From contig JANWIS010000145.1 in the NCBI GenBank assembly GCA_025449775.1, positions 1-6,855 of the forward strand: a DNA stretch of 6,855 nt. The letters run 5' to 3'. The translations under genes and the position numbers were made by a program. Shown here in pieces: positions 1 through 4,849 of this stretch (the first letter of the stretch is position 1; every line of letters begins with the position of its first letter). The DNA comes from Ignavibacteriaceae bacterium. GTDB taxonomy: Bacteria > Bacteroidota > Ignavibacteria > Ignavibacteriales > Ignavibacteriaceae. The notes under the pieces were generated by a model. That model searched no databases. It saw only the letters and a program-made list of their open reading frames with translations, and was not told where the DNA came from.

Positions 1-6
1 ATTGGT

Positions 7-14
7 TATATTTG
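7..14 (+). promoter_or_regulatory. Bacteroidota-type -7 promoter element of the tRNA
   Basis: The sequence TATATTTG fits the TAnnTTTG -7 consensus known for the primary sigma factor of Bacteroidota. It lies 37 bases before the first base of the tRNA, which suits a short processed 5' leader. The matching -33 TTG element would fall upstream of the window edge, so only half of the promoter can be seen. A sigma70-like alternative, TTGCAC at 12-17 with TATAAA at 31-36, has a 13-base spacer and is less likely. Confidence 0.55.
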
Positions 15-51
15 CACGCCCAAAACAGAATATAAAAATTAGAAATTAGAT

Positions 52-100
<49 letters not shown>

Positions 101-124
<24 letters not shown>

Positions 125-161
125 CAAAGAAAATCCCCACGGAAAGTTGGGATTTTTTATT
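101..161 (+). repeat. Direct repeat, copy 1: tRNA 3' end plus terminator
   Basis: This copy is the functional tail of the tRNA gene followed by its terminator. It shares three blocks, in the same order, with 423-501: TAGGTTCAA (101-109), CCCCCGCTACAAA (116-128, exact 13-base match) and GAAAATCC with CAC, which is the left arm of the terminator. The right arm GATTTTTTATT (151-161) is also matched exactly. The conserved blocks are separated by a diverged terminator loop. The arrangement resembles the duplicated tRNA ends that flank integrated elements. Confidence 0.8.
130..160 (+). terminator. Rho-independent terminator of the tRNA
   Basis: An 8-bp stem forms between AAAATCCC (130-137) and GGGATTTT (149-156), with an 11-base loop and a T run ending at 158. 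It begins five bases after the tRNA discriminator, so it should end the tRNA transcript. Transcription of the nuclease gene that starts at 170 would have to read through it. Confidence 0.75.
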
Positions 162-169
162 TTAAATGT

Positions 170-415
170 ATGAAGTATTATGTTTATGTAATCAGGAGTC
201 TTAAAGGTCATTACTATACAGGTATGACTGAAGATTTAGAACGTAGACTAAGTGAACACAATAACAAAAGTAAATCGTTTTGGACTAAGAGAGGTACGGA
301 TTGGAAAGTTATTTATTCTGAAGAGTTGCCCAGCAGACAAGAAGCAATGAAAAGAGAACGATGGATGAAGAGTGGTCACGGAACAAAATTCTTAAAGGAA
401 AAAGGAATAAAATAG
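170..415 (+). CDS. Small GIY-YIG domain endonuclease (YhbQ/UPF0213-like)
   Basis: This encodes an 81-residue protein that is nothing but a GIY-YIG nuclease fold. The GIY-equivalent is YVY at residues 4-6, and the YIG-equivalent is YTG at 17-19 or shortly before within YYTGMT. The catalytic arginine lies in LERRLSEH (R25/R26, with H30), and the metal-binding glutamate is in the helix EAMKRERWMK (E58 or E63). The family cleaves DNA with a single metal ion. This stand-alone type is usually 80-100 residues, so the gene looks full length. There is no separate DNA-binding domain. The ATG at 170 has no Shine-Dalgarno sequence and sits 11 bases behind the T run of the tRNA terminator. An out-of-frame ATG at 166 stops early. 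The gene is flanked by direct repeats of the tRNA 3' end, which suggests a mobile or homing-like unit; that role is inferred. Family assignment is firm, the biological target is unknown. Confidence 0.88.
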   Translation: MKYYVYVIRSLKGHYYTGMTEDLERRLSEHNNKSKSFWTKRGTDWKVIYSEELPSRQEAMKRERWMKSGHGTKFLKEKGIK

Positions 416-431
416 AAAATATTAGGTTCAA

Positions 432-448
432 TCCCGACTTTGTCGGGA
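432..448. repeat. Perfect hairpin inside the tRNA-tail copy
   Basis: TCCCGACTTTGTCGGGA has a 7-bp GC-rich stem and a TTT loop. It sits exactly where the 3' side of the tRNA T stem would be in the repeated tRNA tail, 16 bases after the nuclease stop codon. It has no T run behind it, so it is not a terminator itself. It could be a recognition or end structure of the nuclease unit; that is inference from position only. Confidence 0.7.
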
Positions 449-467
449 CTACCCCCGCTACAAAAAG

Positions 468-500
468 AAAATCCTCACCAAAATGGTGAGGATTTTTTAT
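468..500. terminator. Strong, probably bidirectional terminator
   Basis: A perfect 13-bp stem pairs 468-480 with 484-496 around an AAA loop and is followed by T residues to 498. On the opposite strand the same hairpin is followed by TCTTTTTG. It can therefore end rightward transcripts from the tRNA/nuclease unit as well as the leftward transcript of the convergent TonB-dependent receptor gene, which stops at 537. Its outer arms match those of the terminator at 130-160. Confidence 0.85.
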
Positions 501-536
501 TAGTAAAGAATTTAAAAATTAACTCAGCATCACAAC

Positions 537-3224
537 TTAGAATTTGAAAGTAAGAGCTAAGTTAAATATTCTGCCCAGCTGGCTGAAATGATATCCATCA
601 TAAGTCATTATATCATAACGACCATTAAATGTAACTAAATTTGTTTGAACTTTAGTTTGAGCAGGATCTGATAGAATCGTTTCACCTGCAGCATTTAAGG
701 CTTCAAATTTCCATTCAGGCAGTACGTCCATAATGTTATTAACATTCGCAGTAACAATTAAATTTGAAAAGATATCATATGTAATGCCCAGATCTGTAAC
801 TACTTTTGGATCAAATACAGTTTTTAGGTTTTCATCCAAACCGGTTTGTCTGAACTCGGTTGAACCAAAGTATGTAGCATTCAAAGCAAGATGAAGTGCA
901 TTGATATCATATGATACTCCGCCAACAATTTTTTCACTTGGTCTTGATGTAAAAAACAAAGCTTCCTGAGTTTCATCAATTACATCCACTCCGCCAACCT
1001 GAGGTATTGCACCATCTCTTTCATTTGTAAGATTAACATTTGCGGCAACTAAGAGTCCAAGAAAGCCGCTTCCCAGACCAATGCGATCCCAATCAAAAAC
1101 TAAATCTAATCCGGAAGTTTTTGTACTGATGGAGTTTGTAAAGAATTCAACTTCACCACCTGTAAATGGCACTCTGTTGCTGATTACAATTCTATCAGAG
1201 ATAGAAATATCGTAGAAATCAAACGTGATATCCATGTTTTCCATTAAAATTACCCCGATACCAACTGTAATGTTTTCTGATTCTTCGGGTTCTAATGGTC
1301 TTACTCCAAGTACTCTTGCTTGTGGAGAGACATTGTTTATCAACCCGATCGATTGTATTCCTTGTCCCGGAACAAAACTATATTGTACTCTTTGTGTGTA
1401 AATCTGATGCAGTGTTGGGGCTTTAAAGCCGGTGGAAAAAGATCCTCTCACAGTAATCCGGTCTTGTAAAAATTTAACACGAGAACTGACTTTGTAAACA
1501 AAAGCATTTCCAAAATCACTGTAATATTCATTTCTTACGGCACCGGAAATCAAAAACCACGGTGTTATATCAAAGTTAGCATCTATGTAACCTCCGATAT
1601 TATATCGATTGAATGTGCCTGAATTTTCCGGTCTGTTTCCTGCATAAGAATCTGCACCAATACCATCCCAGGAAGCTTTATCGCCAGGTGTAATTTCAAA
1701 AGTTTCACTTCTGAATTCAGCACCGAAAGCCAAACTGAATTGATCAGTAAATCTTCTTGAAATGTCTATATTACCAACTTCATGAGAAAATTCTGTTCCA
1801 CCTGGTTTAAAAGTAATCGGGCTGTTTTCCTGATAGATATGTACTCCATTTGAATCAACAAAATCAGATCTGTTATGTGAGTTTATCACTGTATAGTCCT
1901 GGCTGTTGAATCCGAAAGTTAAACTTCCATCATAATTCCAATCATCTATTACTGAATTAAATCCGGCAGTTACAGTGTAATCAATTAAATCACCATCAAA
2001 AGTTGGAAGATATCCCTTGTATGCAGCTGAATCACCACCTGCAAAAAAATCTTTGAGGTATGGAAATTCTGCAAGAGTTCTCCAGTATGGTGTTCTGTAA
2101 TTAGCAAACGAATTCACCTTTTTATAAAGATAGGCTGCATTTCCATACAATGACGTAGTTTCAGAAATATTAATTCCTGTATTCACAAGGAATTTAGCTG
2201 ATGATGTTTCCGGGTAAGAATTTCTGTTCCCGGCAGTTGGATCGAATGCCAGGAAATTTTGAACATCAGTCAAGCTCGCACCAAAATCTGAAACCTCACC
2301 ATCAGCATCAACATTGCCCGATCGTCGTGCTTCTCTTACTCTTGAAAAATCAAGAGTGTAATTAAAGAATCCTTTATTATCAAATAAAGCTGTGCCATTA
2401 TTCAACGATAAACCTAATCTCTCGCCATCACCTTCACCAGTAACACCAGAATTCAATGTAACATATCCACCATCTGTATTATCCTTTAATATTATGTTTA
2501 CTACACCAGCGATAGCATCAGTTCCGTACTGAGCTGATGCACCATCTCTTAATATTTCTACACGCTTGATTGCATCTAATGGAATTGTTGAAATATCTAC
2601 AGCTGATTCACCGCGGCTTGGAGAAGTTTGTGTGTAGACTAATGAACTTAAATTTTTTCGTTTGCCATTAATGAGAATTAAAGTTCTGCTCACTCCCATA
2701 TTTCTAAGTTCCCAAGGATCTAATAATGCTGTTGCATCATTAACCGGAGTTTGAGTAACACTGAAAGATGGTACACGGTATTGGAGAACTTTATCAAAAG
2801 TAGTTTGACCGGTATATGATAATTCCTGGGATGACAATACGTCAATCGGTAATGGAGAATCAATAACGGTTCTAGAGTAAGTTCTTGTTCCAACAACCAC
2901 CACATCATAGGTTGGAATTGTTGTTTGCAGTAACTCAACATCGAGCGTTCGGTTTTCATTTGCTGCCATCAAAACTGAAATAACTTGTGATGAATAGCCC
3001 ACAAATGAGAAAATGATGTCGTATGTTCCCGGAGTTAATCTCAGGGTATATAATCCTTCTGCATCTGCTGAAGTTCCTATCGTTGTTCCTTTTACCAATA
3101 CAGTAGCTCCCGAAAGCGGTTCACCCTTACTGCTTACAGTTCCGGACAATACCTGCGCATTTACAATTATTGGGAGTAACGTGAGAAAAAAGAGAAGAGA
3201 GCGGAACACACAGTGCTTATTCAT
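537..3224 (-). CDS. TonB-dependent outer-membrane receptor with N-terminal carboxypeptidase-regulatory-like domain
   Basis: This 895-residue protein is an energised outer-membrane importer that uses TonB/ExbBD and the proton motive force. A Sec signal peptide covers residues 1-23 (cleavage after VNA). A carboxypeptidase-regulatory-like beta-sandwich follows at about 25-98, typical of Bacteroidota receptors. A TonB-box-like DVVVVGTR lies at 107-114, and the plug domain at about 118-247 contains TLILINGKRK and VEILRDGASAQYGTDAIAG. The remainder is a 22-strand-type barrel, with GFKAPTLHQIY in its second half, ending in FKF with the C-terminal aromatic residue needed for BAM-assisted insertion. 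The plug pattern matches a broad iron-complex/nutrient receptor clade. The ligand cannot be told from sequence. No SusD-like lipoprotein gene lies in the upstream stretch, so a SusCD glycan system is not supported. The gene appears monocistronic, with the terminator at 468-500 downstream. Confidence 0.95.
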   Translation of the reverse strand: MNKHCVFRSLLFFLTLLPIIVNAQVLSGTVSSKGEPLSGATVLVKGTTIGTSADAEGLYTLRLTPGTYDIIFSFVGYSSQVISVLMAANENRTLDVELLQTTIPTYDVVVVGTRTYSRTVIDSPLPIDVLSSQELSYTGQTTFDKVLQYRVPSFSVTQTPVNDATALLDPWELRNMGVSRTLILINGKRKNLSSLVYTQTSPSRGESAVDISTIPLDAIKRVEILRDGASAQYGTDAIAGVVNIILKDNTDGGYVTLNSGVTGEGDGERLGLSLNNGTALFDNKGFFNYTLDFSRVREARRSGNVDADGEVSDFGASLTDVQNFLAFDPTAGNRNSYPETSSAKFLVNTGINISETTSLYGNAAYLYKKVNSFANYRTPYWRTLAEFPYLKDFFAGGDSAAYKGYLPTFDGDLIDYTVTAGFNSVIDDWNYDGSLTFGFNSQDYTVINSHNRSDFVDSNGVHIYQENSPITFKPGGTEFSHEVGNIDISRRFTDQFSLAFGAEFRSETFEITPGDKASWDGIGADSYAGNRPENSGTFNRYNIGGYIDANFDITPWFLISGAVRNEYYSDFGNAFVYKVSSRVKFLQDRITVRGSFSTGFKAPTLHQIYTQRVQYSFVPGQGIQSIGLINNVSPQARVLGVRPLEPEESENITVGIGVILMENMDITFDFYDISISDRIVISNRVPFTGGEVEFFTNSISTKTSGLDLVFDWDRIGLGSGFLGLLVAANVNLTNERDGAIPQVGGVDVIDETQEALFFTSRPSEKIVGGVSYDINALHLALNATYFGSTEFRQTGLDENLKTVFDPKVVTDLGITYDIFSNLIVTANVNNIMDVLPEWKFEALNAAGETILSDPAQTKVQTNLVTFNGRYDIMTYDGYHFSQLGRIFNLALTFKF

Positions 3225-3228
3225 ATGG

Positions 3229-3235
3229 CCTCCTT
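3229..3235 (-). promoter_or_regulatory. Ribosome binding site of the receptor gene
   Basis: On the minus strand AAGGAGG is a full anti-Shine-Dalgarno match, with a short 4-base spacer (CCAT) before the ATG. It fixes the start at 3224. The signal peptide that follows directly agrees with that choice. Confidence 0.85.
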
Positions 3236-3282
3236 AAGTTAATGAATATGTATGTTGAATTTAAGTTCTTTACTGCTTATGG

Positions 3283-3312
3283 AAAATAGTGAATAGATTT
3301 GCAGAAAGTCAA
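3283..3312 (-). promoter_or_regulatory. Possible promoter of the receptor gene
   Basis: On the minus strand TTGACT (3307-3312) and TATTTT (3283-3288) are 18 bases apart. Read as a Bacteroidota-type promoter, it is TTG-N21-TATTTTCC, which keeps the TA and two of the four TTTG bases. It lies about 60 bases before the start codon. The match is moderate and unverified. Confidence 0.35.
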
Positions 3313-3337
3313 GTAAAAGTTAGACATTGGGAAGTAG

Positions 3338-3360
3338 TCTCAGACAGTTGAGTTCTGAGA
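3338..3360. repeat. Inverted repeat upstream of the receptor promoter
   Basis: TCTCAGA (3338-3344) and TCTGAGA (3354-3360) form a perfect 7-base inverted repeat with a 9-base gap. It lies about 25 bases upstream of the possible -35 of the receptor gene. No T run follows on either strand, so it is not a terminator. The position would suit an activator or repressor site, but no regulator is encoded nearby. Confidence 0.35.
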
Positions 3361-3406
3361 AGGGTATTCACAGAAAAGTAAAAATTTTATTAATTAAAAA
3401 ACGAAA

Positions 3407-3586
3407 TTAATTTTTCACCAATTCGATGCTCAGCTTTTTTTCCCATATCATTTCTTTTTTGATGCTTGCGATTTCAAATTTTGGAGTGTGTATTTCAATT
3501 GGAATAGCAGAGGTGAAATCAAAACTAAGCTGATTAGCTTTTTTGTGTGTTGAATTTCTTTTTCTCTCTCTATTCATCAATCTCAT
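3407..3586 (-). CDS. Possible small ORF, 59 residues, unrecognised
   Basis: An open frame on the minus strand runs from ATG at 3586 (second in-frame ATG at 3577) to TAA at 3407-3409. The N-terminal part is very basic (MNRERKRNSTHKK), and the C-terminal half alternates charged and hydrophobic residues (EIHTPKFEIASIKKEMIWEK, then LSIELVKN). There is no signal peptide, membrane helix or known motif, and no Shine-Dalgarno sequence. In its favour, a promoter-like TTTG-N20-CACATTTG lies about 65 bases upstream, the codon choice resembles that of the neighbours, and it occupies an otherwise empty stretch. The frame is open further upstream without an ATG, so it could also be the remnant of a longer gene. 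I cannot assign a function. Confidence 0.3.
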   Translation of the reverse strand: MRLMNRERKRNSTHKKANQLSFDFTSAIPIEIHTPKFEIASIKKEMIWEKKLSIELVKN

Positions 3587-3652
3587 TAAATGGTAAAACG
3601 GTGAGTTGAACTTTTTTTGATTTGCAGAATTAGTTAATTAAAAAGCCCAGTG

Positions 3653-3684
3653 CAAATGTGAACATAATTCTTCATTTAATCAAA
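3653..3684 (-). promoter_or_regulatory. Possible Bacteroidota-type promoter on the minus strand
   Basis: On the minus strand TTTG (3681-3684) is followed after 20 bases by CACATTTG (3653-3660), which matches TAnnTTTG in all but its first base. The spacing is within the 17-23 bases usual for this promoter class. The TTTGCAC run is the same as at the tRNA promoter (11-17). It would drive the small ORF at 3407-3586 with a leader of roughly 60 bases. Confidence 0.4.
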
Positions 3685-3707
3685 TAAAATTTTTTAAAAA
3701 ATTTATT

Positions 3708-3741
3708 TAAAATAAAAAGCCCGGGAAAATTTTCCCGGACC
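3708..3741 (-). terminator. Rho-independent terminator of the HEAT-repeat gene
   Basis: CCGGGAAAATTTTCCCGG (3721-3738) is a perfect 18-base palindrome. On the minus strand it is followed by GCTTTTTATTTT. It lies about 25 bases past the stop codon of the HEAT-repeat gene and should end that transcript, separating it from the small ORF and the receptor gene further along the same strand. Confidence 0.85.
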
Positions 3742-3766
3742 CTGGAGAAGAGATGAAGTGAAACCG

Positions 3767-4210
3767 TTATTTTAAAGCTATATCAGATACGGTTTCATTT
3801 GTTTCTTCATCTATAATTTTTTTTCGCTGATAGTCGTTGTAAAAATTTGCACATAATTTGCTTACTCTTTCGCTCTCATCAAACTTAATGGATTGTTTAA
3901 CTGCATTTATAGACATCGGGCTGCCAATTTTATAAAGTGCCAGTGCTGCTGAAATCCTGGCTTCAACGTTTTCATCATCTCGCAATATTTTCATTAACGG
4001 AATAATGGCTTCAGATATCTGTAATTCACCGATCATAAATACACTGCTGGTTTTTAATCCAAGATTTTCAGAGTGTAATCCATTTAACAGACTCGAAACT
4101 GTGCTTTGACTGGATATAACTTTTTCATTTTGATTTCCGCCTGCATAAGAAACGTCGGAAAGAAATGCCACAAAAAGCACAGCCATTAAAAATCCTGTAA
4201 TGTATTTCAT
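3767..4210 (-). CDS. Small exported HEAT-repeat protein
   Basis: This 147-residue protein has a Sec signal peptide at residues 1-23 (hydrophobic core ITGFLMAVLFVAFL, cleavage after SYA), giving a mature protein of about 124 residues in the periplasm or beyond. Residues 39-127 form about three amphipathic helix pairs of the HEAT/PBS-lyase-like type. The clearest are SSVFMIGELQISEAIIPLMK (55-74) and VEARISAALALYKIGSPMSI (82-101), with the typical A-x-x-x-L-G/I-x-x-x-A-I-x-x-L spacing. The tail is charged and non-repetitive. Such repeats bind other proteins; no enzymatic residues are seen and the partner is unknown. A Shine-Dalgarno GAGGAGG (4216-4222) five bases before the ATG supports the start. 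It is a single gene with its own terminator at 3708-3741. The upstream AT-rich TATATTATAA near 4240-4250 may be part of its promoter, but no convincing second element is visible. Confidence 0.85.
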   Translation of the reverse strand: MKYITGFLMAVLFVAFLSDVSYAGGNQNEKVISSQSTVSSLLNGLHSENLGLKTSSVFMIGELQISEAIIPLMKILRDDENVEARISAALALYKIGSPMSINAVKQSIKFDESERVSKLCANFYNDYQRKKIIDEETNETVSDIALK

Positions 4211-4448
4211 ATTTGCCTCCTCGTTAATAATTTTTATTTTTGTTTATAATATAGACTCCATCAAAGCTCATTTGGTTTTGAATTTTTAGGGAGCGGTAAC
4301 AATAAAGTACAAATGGTGGATATTAGCGGAGTTTCTGTTTGCAGGTTAAAAAGGTTTAGCAGAATTAATAATTATTTAACGAATCGATAAAGATTTCCCT
4401 TTTTGATATTGATTAAATTACATCAGATAATAATATTTGCTATCAATT
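4211..4448. other. Divergent intergenic region
   Basis: This separates the minus-strand HEAT-repeat gene from the plus-strand membrane protein gene and should hold promoters in both directions. Visible signals are the HEAT gene's Shine-Dalgarno sequence (4216-4222), the AT-rich TATATTATAA nearby, and the possible promoter at 4409-4439. I see no stable hairpin, RNA gene or repeat in it. Confidence 0.5.
4409..4439 (+). promoter_or_regulatory. Possible promoter of the small membrane protein gene
   Basis: TTG (4409-4411) and TAATATTTG (4431-4439) are 19 bases apart. This resembles the TTG-N17-23-TAnnTTTG promoter, with one extra base between TA and TTTG. It ends only nine bases before the first ATG of the downstream gene, so transcription would start almost at that ATG, or about 25 bases before the second ATG at 4470. 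Confidence 0.35.
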
Positions 4449-4691
4449 ATGAACATTCACAAAAAAACTATGTTAAGCTCATTCTGGTTTGTTCTCGAAG
4501 TAATTGGTATTTTCGTTATAATTCAAATAATAAGAATTGTAATTGGCAATCTGGATGCATTTTACAGCGGAATAGCTTTAATGCTAATAGCCGGGATTCT
4601 TTTCTTAATTGCGTTTCTGATTACAAAACAAAAGAATGATAATCATTCCGCTAAACCAGGAACAAAAACCATCGACGGGATTTTGAGCTAA
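4449..4691 (+). CDS. Small membrane protein with two transmembrane helices, unrecognised
   Basis: This encodes 80 residues from the ATG at 4449. A short basic N-terminus (MNIHKK) is followed by helix 1 at about residues 12-33 (FWFVLEVIGIFVIIQIIRIV), a short loop NLDAFYSG, and helix 2 at about 39-59 (GIALMLIAGILFLIAFLI). The tail is polar and charged, beginning KQKNDNHS. The charges suggest a hairpin in the inner membrane with both ends in the cytoplasm. No Shine-Dalgarno sequence precedes the ATG at 4449. An in-frame ATG at 4470, behind an A-rich leader, would give 73 residues, and a TTG at 4437 would lengthen it slightly. The overlapping plus-strand frame from 4403 lacks these hydrophobic segments and is a shadow. 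I do not recognise the family. It is followed by 158 bases before the peptidase gene, with no clear terminator between, so co-transcription is possible. Confidence 0.6.
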   Translation: MNIHKKTMLSSFWFVLEVIGIFVIIQIIRIVIGNLDAFYSGIALMLIAGILFLIAFLITKQKNDNHSAKPGTKTIDGILS

Positions 4692-4840
4692 CAAATCAGC
4701 ATATCCGGCTTTCTTTTTACTAAATTCTGAGCAAGCCTGCCAAAGGTATATTTTATCTGCCGTCTATCAATTAGGAGTTGAAATTCACCCGATTTATTTA
4801 CTTTTTTCCATTACTTATATAACCTATTATTATTTCTTCC

Positions 4841-4845
4841 GGAGG
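4841..4845 (+). promoter_or_regulatory. Ribosome binding site of the M16 peptidase gene
   Basis: GGAGG lies four bases (AAAG) before the ATG at 4850. It fixes the start, and the lipoprotein signal peptide begins directly there. Upstream, TATAAC (4818-4823) could be a -10 element, but I find no good -35 at the right distance. Confidence 0.8.
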
Positions 4846-4849
4846 AAAG

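Larger units (their letters stand above)
423..501 (+). repeat. Direct repeat, copy 2: degenerate tRNA 3' end plus terminator
   Basis: This stretch repeats the T-arm start TAGGTTCAA (423-431), the acceptor end CCCCCGCTACAAA (452-464), the terminator arm GAAAATCC (467-474) and GATTTTTTATT (491-501) of copy 1. Between the T-arm start and the acceptor end, the six bases GTCCTG of copy 1 are replaced by a 20-base hairpin-containing segment (432-451). There is no D arm or anticodon arm in front, so it cannot be a tRNA. It is either the displaced original tRNA tail or the tail carried in by the element that holds the nuclease gene. Confidence 0.8.
3225..3766. other. AT-rich gene-poor stretch between receptor and HEAT-repeat genes
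   Basis: Apart from the separately listed receptor promoter, inverted repeat, small 59-residue ORF, its promoter-like signal and the HEAT-gene terminator, I see nothing coding here. The part at 3660-3715 is almost pure A/T and holds the palindrome AAATTTTTTAAAAAATTT (3687-3704), which is most likely low complexity. Confidence 0.6.

Noticed and set aside
12..36. TTGCAC/TATAAA as a sigma70-type promoter for the tRNA
   Set aside because: The spacer is only 13 bases; the TATATTTG element at 7-14 fits the expected Bacteroidota pattern better.
423..464. A second tRNA gene
   Set aside because: Only the T-arm start and acceptor end are present; there are no D or anticodon arms and the T stem is interrupted by a hairpin.
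2720..2959. Open minus-strand frame of 79 codons
   Set aside because: It lies wholly inside the plug-domain coding part of the TonB-dependent receptor in another frame; its composition is not protein-like and it has no ribosome site.
537..3224. SusC of a SusCD glycan-uptake pair
   Set aside because: Length and plug motifs fit a generic receptor, and there is no SusD-like lipoprotein gene next to it on the same strand in this window.
3013..3237. Open plus-strand frame of 74 codons
   Set aside because: It is antisense to the well-supported N-terminal part and signal peptide of the receptor; no ribosome site.
3687..3704. Perfect palindrome AAATTTTTTAAAAAATTT
   Set aside because: It lies in a nearly pure A/T run, where such palindromes arise by chance; the real terminator signal is the GC-containing hairpin next to it at 3721-3738.
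4403..4639. Open plus-strand frame of 78 codons
   Set aside because: It overlaps the 4449-4691 gene in another frame; that frame has two clean membrane helices while this one is a mixture of N, S and C residues.
4687..4725. Terminator after the small membrane protein gene
   Set aside because: A CTTTCTTTTT run is present but I could not find a stem of more than three pairs before it.
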